From: Bacteroidales bacterium M5
GTDB taxonomy: Bacteria; Bacteroidota; Bacteroidia; Bacteroidales; Muribaculaceae
Length of the DNA: 43,601 nt
Direction of reading: 5' to 3'
Assembly (NCBI GenBank): GCA_001689535.1
Contig: LUJP01000040.1
Location: forward strand, 1 to 43,601
The notes beneath the pieces are model-generated. The model saw only the letters and a list, made by a program, of their open reading frames with translations, was not told the origin of the DNA and made no database searches. Shown one piece after another: positions 1 through 7,022 of this stretch. The number at the start of each line of letters is the position of its first letter. The first letter of the stretch is position 1. The position numbers and the translations under genes are program-made.

Positions 1-26
1 GTGTCTAACTTTTGGGGTGCAGTTCA
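1..26 (-). mobile_element. Terminus of an IS3-family-like element (partial)
   Basis: Read on the minus strand, the first 26 bases give TGAACTGCACCCC followed by AAAAGTTAGACAC. This closely resembles the terminal inverted repeats of IS3-family (IS150-group) insertion sequences, which typically begin TGAACTGnCCCC and continue AAAAGTTGGACA. The outer end would be at position 26, with the element extending leftwards out of the window. No transposase sequence is visible, so this is recognition of an end only, made from memory of the family. It ends 46 bp beyond the stop of the GH84 gene. Confidence 0.45.
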
Positions 27-71
27 AAAAACGGGCGGCTATTTTTTGAGGTTACCGGTAAGAAGCGCGGA

Positions 72-2624
72 TTATTTCTGAACGATCTCGAACATCTCTA
101 TGTTGCCGGTGAGGGCCATGCGCGATGTGCGGCGGTTGAGGTCAACCGTGGTATAGGGGTTGGCTATGGTTGTGCGGGCGGTCTCCTTACCTGCGTGGTC
201 ATATTCCACAAGCTGCACGGGCGAGGTGATTTCGCCGAGCATGAGCACTGCCTGGGTGGCGCCTTTGGCTTTGTCGAATGAGGTCTCGCCGGTAGAGCGG
301 TAGCTTGTCATGGGGTTGCCGTCGAAGGCAAGAAGCGAGGCTTCGGGATCGGTGGAGTTGACGTTCAGACCAACGCGCTTGGCGGTGACGGGATTCACGC
401 GGAAGGAGCGCACGCTTGTCCAGTTGGATTTCTTGGAGTCGCGGCGTGCGATGCGCACGAAACGTGCGTCAACCGGGTCGCCCTGCCAGTTTAAGATATA
501 GGTGCGGGGAAGGGCGTCGGTGAGGGCTGTCCAATTGCGGCCGTCAACCGATATCTCGAGGGCCACGTTGTCGAAGTAGTCAACATCGTCGGTTGAGTTG
601 CGGCCCTGATGTATGAGCACTTCATCCACGGGCACCACTTTGCCCAGGTCTACGCCCACCCAGTCGCCGGCGCTCTGGCTTGCAGAGGATGTCCAGTAGG
701 TGGTGGTGTCGTTGTCGAGCATGAGCTTGGAAAGGGTCGTGCGCAGGTTGGGGTAGGAGCCGATGGCGCGGGGCACGTTGGGCACCTGGCCCGAGATGCG
801 GTTGAAGAATGCCAGCACCATGTCGTCCATTGCTTTCTCGTAGAAGGGCTGGAGCTTCATCGTTCCCACTTTGTGGGCCTCGAAGTCCTTCCGGTCCTGC
901 TCGGTCATGAGGTTGGCCAGGTAGGCTTTCCAGAACTTGGCGTTGTCGCCGCCCTCATAGATCTTGATGAGGTCAAGGGCGCCGAGGCCGCGGTTGGCCA
1001 CCTTAGTGAGCTGTGCCACCCAGGGTTTGATTTCGCCGACCAGGGCCGGGTTGGAGGTGCTGGCGAGAATCTGCTTCTCGGCATTGGCAGCCGCGGTGAG
1101 TTCTTTTTTCAGGGCGTCGTACTGCTCGGGAGTGTATTTGTTGAAGGGGAATGTGGTGGTTTCCCACGATTCGTCGCGGCGGTAGCCGGTCTCGGTGTCG
1201 GCTGAGTTGATGGCGAATGTGCGGTAGGCGGCAGCGGCGTCGGGCAGACGGTCTACAAGGGCGCGCTCCCAGTTGTCGATGGCGTTGTAGGCAGCGGGGT
1301 TCCAGGCCCAGTCGCCCACGCCGTAGAATGCAAGCATCGAGGCCTCGCCGAGTTCCATGGGATTGCTCTCTATGCCGGCCACCTGGGCGTTTGTCAGGCT
1401 GGTGTCAAGGCCGTACACGGGGCCCTGGAGCAGATAGTTGCGGGCATAGTCGGTCACGGGGTAGTTCCACCAGTAGAGTGCCGGACGCTTGATGCGAGTG
1501 TCGATGAATTCGAGTGTCTCCGGGGTGAGGTCGCTGCACACGGCGGCTCCGGTCCAGAACACCTCGGCCTTGGGGTTGAGCTCGCGGCCATAGACGGCCA
1601 GCTGATGGTTCTCGCCCGGGCCGGCCCAGAGCTGGGAGTAGTCGGTGGGGCAGATGAAGAGGTTGTTCACGTCGCCTTTGGCGTCAACGAAGTCGCAGGT
1701 CAGGTCGTTGAGCAGCTTGGTCTGCATGTGGGAGTCGGTGCCTTTGCCCGAAATGTCGTCAAAAAAGAGGGCAAACGAGCGCACGCCCAGGTCGTACATC
1801 ATGTTGAATTTGCTCACGAGGCTGTCGTAGTCCTCCTTGTTCCAGCGGATGTCTTTTCCGGGATGGATGGCCCAGTAGAAGTCAAGACGGTTTTCATTGG
1901 CGGTCTTCACCAGGTCGGCGATGTTGGCTGCTTCCTCGGGAGGATAAGGCAGGCGCCAGTTGGGCGACGAGTGGTAGGGGTCGTCCTTCGGGCCATAGAT
2001 GTAGTTGTTCATCTTATTGCGGCCCAGGTAATTGATGATGTCCTTGCGCACCTGATGGCTCCATGGCGTGCCGTAGAAACCTTCCACCACTCCGCGGTAG
2101 GGAAGGGCGGGATAGTCGTTGATTTCCATCATGGGCAGACCGCCTTCGGCTTTGGCCATGGGGCTTTCCAGCACCTGGCGCAGCGTCTGGAGAGCGTAGA
2201 ATGCTCCGCGCTCGTCAAAGGCGTTGATTTTCACCTTTTTGGTGCCGATGCTCAGGGCGTAGGCGCCCGACACGGGTTTCACCTTGTTCTTGGCGGCTAT
2301 TTTCGGGCCGAAATCAATCTCGACCTCCAGCCCCGCGGGGCTCTGGGCCATAAATCCCAGATCCTTGGCGGAGAAGGCTTTCTGCTTGTCCTTCACCTTG
2401 AATCCGCCCGAGGTGTTGAGCACTCCTGTGTTGGGCCGCTCAAGGCTCTGCGGTGTGGGGTTTATCACTAATCCCTTGTGGTCCACTTTATGACCGGGGA
2501 CTTTGTTGAACTCCTGTTTTTCGCCTCGCTGGGTGTCGAAGTCGAAAGTGTCCTGAGCGGCAAGCGACGCGGGCATAGCCATCGCAGCCGCGATGCCCAG
2601 ACACAGTAATGCTGTTTTTTTCAT
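72..2624 (-). CDS. GH84 beta-N-acetylglucosaminidase with C-terminal F5/8-type domain
   Basis: Secreted or periplasmic hexosaminidase that should remove terminal beta-GlcNAc from host glycans or glycoproteins. The 850-residue product starts with a signal peptide (MKKTALLCLGIAAAMAMPAS). Next come a GH20b-like N-terminal domain (about 50-160), the GH84 TIM barrel (YRGVVEGFYGTPWS at about 175-190), and the catalytic aspartate pair in FFDDISG (D289-D290), the hallmark of GH84 substrate-assisted hydrolysis. A discoidin/CBM32-like domain follows (about 610-750, with WVGVDLGKV). The length fits Bacteroides GH84 enzymes such as BT4395. The ATG at 2624 is preceded by a good -7 promoter element. The gene stands alone: the upstream lipoprotein gene on the same strand is separated by a terminator. 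The exact substrate (O-GlcNAc-like versus mucin or hyaluronan fragments) cannot be told from sequence. Confidence 0.93.
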   Translation of the reverse strand: MKKTALLCLGIAAAMAMPASLAAQDTFDFDTQRGEKQEFNKVPGHKVDHKGLVINPTPQSLERPNTGVLNTSGGFKVKDKQKAFSAKDLGFMAQSPAGLEVEIDFGPKIAAKNKVKPVSGAYALSIGTKKVKINAFDERGAFYALQTLRQVLESPMAKAEGGLPMMEINDYPALPYRGVVEGFYGTPWSHQVRKDIINYLGRNKMNNYIYGPKDDPYHSSPNWRLPYPPEEAANIADLVKTANENRLDFYWAIHPGKDIRWNKEDYDSLVSKFNMMYDLGVRSFALFFDDISGKGTDSHMQTKLLNDLTCDFVDAKGDVNNLFICPTDYSQLWAGPGENHQLAVYGRELNPKAEVFWTGAAVCSDLTPETLEFIDTRIKRPALYWWNYPVTDYARNYLLQGPVYGLDTSLTNAQVAGIESNPMELGEASMLAFYGVGDWAWNPAAYNAIDNWERALVDRLPDAAAAYRTFAINSADTETGYRRDESWETTTFPFNKYTPEQYDALKKELTAAANAEKQILASTSNPALVGEIKPWVAQLTKVANRGLGALDLIKIYEGGDNAKFWKAYLANLMTEQDRKDFEAHKVGTMKLQPFYEKAMDDMVLAFFNRISGQVPNVPRAIGSYPNLRTTLSKLMLDNDTTTYWTSSASQSAGDWVGVDLGKVVPVDEVLIHQGRNSTDDVDYFDNVALEISVDGRNWTALTDALPRTYILNWQGDPVDARFVRIARRDSKKSNWTSVRSFRVNPVTAKRVGLNVNSTDPEASLLAFDGNPMTSYRSTGETSFDKAKGATQAVLMLGEITSPVQLVEYDHAGKETARTTIANPYTTVDLNRRTSRMALTGNIEMFEIVQK

Positions 2625-2646
2625 TGGCGGATAGATATGTTTTTTG

Positions 2647-2654
2647 CAAAGATA
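2647..2654 (-). promoter_or_regulatory. -7 promoter element for the GH84 gene
   Basis: The minus strand reads TATCTTTG, matching the Bacteroidetes -7 consensus TAnnTTTG. A TTTA resembling the -33 TTTG lies 18 bases further upstream. It sits 22 bp before the ATG. Confidence 0.6.
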
Positions 2655-2696
2655 GCAAAAAATTAGGTTCAGTAAAATTGCCCAACAGACGGCGCT

Positions 2697-2747
2697 AAAA
2701 AGCGCGGGCGGATGCGCCGGCTGTCAGAGCCGGCCCACCCGCCCGCG
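2697..2747 (-). terminator. Rho-independent terminator after the 363-aa lipoprotein gene
   Basis: Two nested stems (CGCGGGCGG with CCGCCCGCG, and GCCGGCT with AGCCGGC around a GTCAG loop) are followed on the minus strand by a TTTTT tract. It lies about 27 bp past the stop of the upstream lipoprotein gene. Confidence 0.65.
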
Positions 2748-2773
2748 AGTCGTCGGGGGTATGATACACGTTT

Positions 2774-3865
2774 TTACTCTACCGGATGCAGTTTTGCGGT
2801 AGCTCCTACTTCTAATGAGCCTGCTTTTTCAAGACGGGTTATGAAGCCGAAATCTCCGTCAAGAGGATTGCTCGAATCGGAAATTTCAGTCCAGTTCTCA
2901 AGGAAAACGCACTCACTGGTGCTCACCGGGAAGAAATAAGCCACGTCCCTGCCATCCTGATATCGGTAATTTACCATTGTTACGCACCATTCCTTTTTCG
3001 AGAACAGATCATAAGCAAGTTTCTGCTGGGCGAAACACATGGGCGAACAGCTGTAGTTGAGTCCTGCCGACTTCAGATTAAAGTATTCTGCCTGTTTTTC
3101 CTTGAACTCCGGCTCGTCGAACAGATATAGGCTGTTTGACATCGTCATATATCTGTGTTCCGATTCATCTTTTACCCATTCATCGGATTCTGCGTCCTTG
3201 AACGATACTTCATAATGGTCATTGTCAACAAACGAAATCCTTGCTGCGGTGAATCCTGAGTTCTTCACGAATGCCTCGGGTATTTTTGCGAAAAGAGTCT
3301 TTGTCATCTCCTCTACGTCCACTTCCAGAGGATTGCCACGGTATTGCGGCTGAGGATAGATGTCGCTGCTGGTGAACTCTATCTCAAACGTTTTTCCCGT
3401 CAGTTTACATGGACTGGACGTAGGATACTTGTGTTCGAAGAACAGTCGCCAGTCGTTTTCACCGGCATAGTTAACTGTCACATCTCCGGTAACCGTTATG
3501 GTCCCTCCATTAGCTTCGCCGGTCAGGGTTGTCTTGCCGTTAAGTGTCTTTACAGTTATGTCGAATGTAGGTACGTTTTTTACAAGGGGTGGAATGTTAT
3601 TGCCGGTGTTCGCAAGTACAAACATCGAAGGGCATTTCAACTGCAGGTGCTGTTCGGTGGCCGCGGGGTCGACGGTGCCTGTGATTTCTGTGACGCCGTC
3701 GGCCGTCCCTACATAAGTTCCGTCGATTGTCACGAACACGTTCTTTGAGGGAATCTGCCCCGTGGTGATATTCACCGTAGGTGTCTTGTCATCATCATCG
3801 CTGCATGCTGTAAGCACTACCGGCATCGCCAGCAGGGCGAGCAAAGGAAATAAAAACTTTTTCAT
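2774..3865 (-). CDS. Lipoprotein of unknown function (363 aa)
   Basis: I do not recognise the family. The N-terminus is a classic lipoprotein signal with the lipobox cysteine at C21 (VVLTACSDDDD). The acidic residues right after the cysteine (SDDDD) resemble the surface lipoprotein export signal of Bacteroidetes, so outer-leaflet exposure is plausible. The remainder is Thr/Val-rich with alternating beta-like segments in the first 140 residues (TLNGKTTLTGEANGGTITVTG), then a mixed, more aromatic part. Base composition is clearly more AT-rich than the flanking 60% GC genes. Upstream lie a 14-bp tandem repeat and repeat-rich non-coding DNA, and downstream a strong terminator, so it appears to be a single-gene unit. 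Confidence 0.8.
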   Translation of the reverse strand: MKKFLFPLLALLAMPVVLTACSDDDDKTPTVNITTGQIPSKNVFVTIDGTYVGTADGVTEITGTVDPAATEQHLQLKCPSMFVLANTGNNIPPLVKNVPTFDITVKTLNGKTTLTGEANGGTITVTGDVTVNYAGENDWRLFFEHKYPTSSPCKLTGKTFEIEFTSSDIYPQPQYRGNPLEVDVEEMTKTLFAKIPEAFVKNSGFTAARISFVDNDHYEVSFKDAESDEWVKDESEHRYMTMSNSLYLFDEPEFKEKQAEYFNLKSAGLNYSCSPMCFAQQKLAYDLFSKKEWCVTMVNYRYQDGRDVAYFFPVSTSECVFLENWTEISDSSNPLDGDFGFITRLEKAGSLEVGATAKLHPVE

Positions 3866-3875
3866 TTCTGATTGG

Positions 3876-3903
3876 TATTAAAAGGTAAATATTAAAAGGT
3901 AAA
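3876..3903. repeat. 14-bp tandem duplication upstream of the lipoprotein start
   Basis: TATTAAAAGGTAAA occurs twice back to back (3876-3889 and 3890-3903), ending 11 bp before the lipoprotein ATG. On the minus strand each copy contains TTACCTTTTA, one base away from a TAnnTTTG promoter element, so the duplication may have doubled a promoter or leader segment. Confidence 0.7.
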
Positions 3904-4350
3904 TAGATAAGTCGTTTCGTAGAAATTGGCTTCCTTGCGGTCCCCTTTTTTCTTAAGAGTCAGAAAAAGCCAAAAGACTGCATGATGCCCTTTGATTTTA
4001 ACTTTGTTTAACTCTTTCGTCTGCTCTGGGATCGTCGGCCTCCGGCCGTCGGTGGTTGAGATGCGATGCTGGCGTTTCGGACGGCGGGGACGCCGACCCT
4101 CCCAGACCCGTGGACCGTCGATATCCTTATCGACGTGAAATAATCCCGTGAAATAATCCAAGGCGTGAAGCGCAGGATGCGCGATTTCTGTATAACCGGC
4201 TGCGTAAGCTGCCGGACAGAGGCCCGGCCCTCCTGAGCGAGACAAGCTGCGGAGCATGCGCCCCTCGCCGGTTGCGTAAGCATGGGGTCTAATCAAGTCT
4301 GTCCTATACATGCTCACAAATCCTGACACTTGCTTTGCCGCATCGGACGC
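3904..4350. other. Non-coding, repeat-rich interval
   Basis: No convincing gene. It holds the 80-bp palindromic repeat (4026-4105), a small hairpin (CGTCGATA...TATCGACG, 4115-4134), a 13-bp tandem repeat CGTGAAATAATCC (from about 4133 to 4159), a palindrome GCGCAGGATGCGC, and two copies of CCGGyTGCGTAAGC (near 4196 and 4268). The open frames through it run across these palindromes and are judged spurious. Confidence 0.6.
4026..4105 (-). repeat. 80-bp interspersed palindromic repeat, copy A
   Basis: The element is bounded by CTGGGA and TCCCAG ends and contains two internal hairpins, one per end (GTCGGCGTCCCCGCCG and GACGGCCGGAGGCCGAC on the minus strand). It aligns end to end with the element at 20718-20798. 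Open frames through both copies spell the same peptide pattern (WEGRRxRRP ... GR..xP), a sign of repeat-derived false ORFs. Confidence 0.75.
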
Positions 4351-6117
4351 TTACTGCGTTATTGTTTCCTCTCGGTGGCTGAAACTTCCTTTCACGGCTT
4401 TACAGGGGAAATACTTGGAGTATGCGTAGCGCTCGTTGGAGTCTGTTTTTGACACGAGTTCGAAATATACGTGACACTTTATTGTGGAACCGGTTACAGG
4501 GGCATCATAATTATACCAGTATCTGGAATAAGAAGATTCCGGATTGGATGGATCCCAACGTCCTCCCATAAAATCCATCGCATCGTCTTTGATTTTAACT
4601 GTATTGCCGCTTGATGGCCTATAGAATTCAGTTGAGCCGTTTAAAGAGTATGCAATTCCGGTCTCGATTGTTCCGAGCGAGCCTCCGTCGTAACGAGTGT
4701 AGACAAGCTGTTGCGACATATTCTCAACCTTATAGTTTGTGAGAAGCTCTGGATTGACCACCAGAGTAGCATTGGTCAGACGATAACTGTAGGTTGGATA
4801 GGCTGCGCGTGGTCTGTCGGGATTCGGTACGAGTTCTTTAGGATAAAACATTGAGGTCATAAGCAGGTCAACCGTCACTGTGGGATAGTCCTGAAGATTC
4901 CATACACCGAGTTTTCCGGTGTACAGTTTGTTGTTTGAGGCGAACTGCGGCAGATCAAAAGCCGATATTTTCCCAAATCCCACCACAGCAGTTTCCTCAG
5001 AGCCGGTGAGTGTCAGTTGCGACGTCAGTCCGAGATCCACCTTGCTTGTGGAGGTCATGGGAGCCGATGTTTTTCGTCCGGAGAGTCCAAGAAGTTTCGA
5101 TAAACCCTTTGTTATTAGCGAAGTGCCACCGGAAAACAAGGCTTCTAAGCCCTCCTTTGCGGCTTTCCCTGCAAGTTGTGGTATCTGTCCCTTGAGATTG
5201 TTCCAAAGGCTATTGAAGAAATTGCCGCCTTGGTCTGCCTTTTTCTGGAGTTCTTCTTTTGCTGCACTTTCGCCGTTATTAATGGTTGTGTTGCCGACAT
5301 TGGCCGAAAGAGAGACATTCATTGAACTTGACGAATTGGAATATACAGTCTGGACATTTCCTGTAATGGATCCATTGGCCGTCCCAGTCATGCTTATACT
5401 TGTCAGATACTGGCCCCAGAGTCGTGCTGAAAGTTTGTTGGAAGAAACCGCATTGGCATCGTAGGCGAGTTCAACTTCCAGTCCATACCAATTATTGGCC
5501 TTATAGCCAACTTTTTGCAGAGTACTATTTGAAATCTCACATTCCGGTGACGAAAACACCATCGGATTAGTCATGCGGTCGCTCATTGCTGCCGGATATC
5601 TACCGGTGAAATTAAGTAGAGAAGTGGAACCGGAGACACGCAGTCCCGTCCAGCAGTTCGTTGTGCCGACCCCTGACGAAGCGCTTATCTCGTAAAAAAA
5701 TAGTCGAAGCACTCCGGTATACTTGTTGTAAAGACCAAAATATTTGGCCGGTTGTGTGGCGTCCGAAAGATTGTGGCATACCATATTCCAACCGTTCTGG
5801 CGTGAATAAGCACGCATTTTTGGATCCGGATTACGTCTTTCACTGTCAAGCCAATCTTCGGGAATTCCGTTATTTCCTGACTGTCCGCTATCCCAAGGGA
5901 GAGATAGTTCGGTGGTCGAGGGCTGTAGATTGCAAGCAACAGCAATCTTATCTACATTATCCCACTCCACAGCAGGATAATCATAGGCTCCGCGAGAAAG
6001 CAGTTCGCCGCCGGATGATTGAGACTGAGGCTGAACGACTTCGTCATTGCAGCCAGTCAAGGCAGTTGTAGCAAGCAAAGTTACAGCAACGCCAGCTAAT
6101 AAATTGATTTTCTTCAT
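4351..6117 (-). CDS. Large lipoprotein of unknown function (588 aa)
   Basis: Not recognised. The signal peptide is lipoprotein type with cysteine C23 (LATTALTGCNDE). Residues about 45-240 are rich in aromatic and Ser/Thr residues and look like secreted beta-structure. Residues about 255-285 are Ser/Asn-rich. Residues about 290-350 switch character to an alternating helical segment with glycine and small residues (ALFSGGTSLITKGLSKLLGL), which could be amphipathic. The C-terminal 200 residues return to beta-rich sequence. The central segment would suit a membrane-active or assembly role, but this is speculation. GC is near 43-46%, far below neighbours. The gene begins 29 bp after a truncated TPR lipoprotein gene on the same strand and may be co-transcribed with it. 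It ends 22 bp before the repeat-rich interval. Confidence 0.8.
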   Translation of the reverse strand: MKKINLLAGVAVTLLATTALTGCNDEVVQPQSQSSGGELLSRGAYDYPAVEWDNVDKIAVACNLQPSTTELSLPWDSGQSGNNGIPEDWLDSERRNPDPKMRAYSRQNGWNMVCHNLSDATQPAKYFGLYNKYTGVLRLFFYEISASSGVGTTNCWTGLRVSGSTSLLNFTGRYPAAMSDRMTNPMVFSSPECEISNSTLQKVGYKANNWYGLEVELAYDANAVSSNKLSARLWGQYLTSISMTGTANGSITGNVQTVYSNSSSSMNVSLSANVGNTTINNGESAAKEELQKKADQGGNFFNSLWNNLKGQIPQLAGKAAKEGLEALFSGGTSLITKGLSKLLGLSGRKTSAPMTSTSKVDLGLTSQLTLTGSEETAVVGFGKISAFDLPQFASNNKLYTGKLGVWNLQDYPTVTVDLLMTSMFYPKELVPNPDRPRAAYPTYSYRLTNATLVVNPELLTNYKVENMSQQLVYTRYDGGSLGTIETGIAYSLNGSTEFYRPSSGNTVKIKDDAMDFMGGRWDPSNPESSYSRYWYNYDAPVTGSTIKCHVYFELVSKTDSNERYAYSKYFPCKAVKGSFSHREETITQ

Positions 6118-6146
6118 GGTAATGAAAGGTTAAAAATGGAATATGG

Positions 6147-6773
6147 TTAATGTGAAGAATTTTCATGATTCCCATAGTTGTAATGAGATTTAGCTAAATC
6201 AAGCAACGCCCAGTTTAGGTAGGGCTGTTGACCGCTTTTTTGAAAATGTTCAAATTCCTCTTCTGCATATTTTAAGCTTTCTCCATGTGCATATGAATCA
6301 CTGAAAATATCAGAGATACCTCTTGCGGCCATGCCGTGCCAGAAGTGTTCGCTGAGTTCTTCGGCTATCTCTTTTGCGCGGAAAAAGCGTACAATGGCAT
6401 GGGAGAAATCGTTATTGAGGTATTGGACGCGGGCACCATAATAGGTTGCAATCATTTCGCGGCGGCGTTCGCCCTTATCAGCGAAGTAATTGATAGCCGA
6501 TGTAATCAAGGGGTCGTTTGATGGGTTCTGATGGTTTTTGTCAAGAGCTTCGATAAGGAGCATACCATATAAGGCCCGGTCGCGGTCGGAGCGGAGGGCG
6601 GCGGTGTCTACGCTGTCGAGCATGGTCATTGCCGAGTCGGGATGCTCGTCGATTATGGACTCGATGTGCTCGAGGCGGGAGCGCTCGGGCGAGGGCGCGC
6701 AGCCCGGAAGCAGCTGGATGGCAAGGACGGCGAGGAGGAGTATGGCGGGGAATAATGACGGTTTCAGTTTCAT
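6147..6773 (-). CDS. TPR lipoprotein, apparently 3'-truncated
   Basis: The 208-residue product has a lipoprotein signal (C25 in IQLLPGCAP), then the pattern LEHIESIIDEHPDSAMTMLD typical of the N-terminus of Bacteroidetes tetratricopeptide lipoproteins. Those usually run 450-600 residues and end in a transmembrane helix plus coiled coil or a regulatory output domain. TPR-like helices follow (RALYGMLLIEALDKN; YYGARVQYLNNDFSHAIVRF). The frame stops abruptly after YGNHE, 29 bp before the next start, and no continuation is visible downstream. It therefore looks like a remnant cut off by the event that brought in the adjacent AT-rich lipoprotein gene. I chose the ATG at 6773 because it opens the signal peptide and lies just after a promoter element. 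Whether the stub is expressed is unknown. Confidence 0.7.
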   Translation of the reverse strand: MKLKPSLFPAILLLAVLAIQLLPGCAPSPERSRLEHIESIIDEHPDSAMTMLDSVDTAALRSDRDRALYGMLLIEALDKNHQNPSNDPLITSAINYFADKGERRREMIATYYGARVQYLNNDFSHAIVRFFRAKEIAEELSEHFWHGMAARGISDIFSDSYAHGESLKYAEEEFEHFQKSGQQPYLNWALLDLAKSHYNYGNHENSSH

Positions 6774-6800
6774 GGGTGCTATAAGGGCTCGAATTCTACA

Positions 6801-6808
6801 CAAAGGTA
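6801..6808 (-). promoter_or_regulatory. -7 promoter element for the TPR lipoprotein
   Basis: TACCTTTG on the minus strand matches TAnnTTTG and sits 27 bp before the ATG at 6773. It excludes the longer upstream start at 6863. Confidence 0.55.
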
Positions 6809-6848
6809 ATAAAATCCTACGACACTGGGCTTCCCCGGTGTTTTGTAA

Positions 6849-6959
6849 AGGAACGCAGAACAACGCTGGAACGGCAGAACAGACGCAGAATACTCCATAT
6901 CACTGAGGAGTTATTATAGTTCTGCGGACGTTCTGCCGATCCAGCGTTGTTCTGCGACC
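6849..6959. repeat. Inverted pair of 40-bp GCAGAAC repeats
   Basis: The left arm (6849-6890) carries CGCAGAACAACGCTGGAACG then GCAGAAC. The right arm (6920-6959) is its reverse complement with few mismatches. A 29-bp AT-rich spacer separates them, so the whole could form a long cruciform or RNA hairpin. A related single arm occurs at 38124-38165. The pair lies between the acyltransferase stop and the TPR lipoprotein promoter. Confidence 0.8.
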
Positions 6960-7022
6960 CTCCCACCCGGCGAGATATTGTGCGCCTAATGGCTGCGCTT
7001 ATTGCCGGAGCGCGCGGGGAGG

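Noticed and set aside
1605..2471. Long plus-strand open frame opposite the GH84 gene
   Set aside because: Antisense shadow of a well-supported enzyme in GC-rich DNA; His/Gly/Val-rich with no family features.
3892..4329. Open frame of 145 codons on the minus strand
   Set aside because: It runs through the palindromic repeat, a tandem repeat and other small repeats, has no protein-like pattern, and shares its only recognisable peptide with the other repeat copy.
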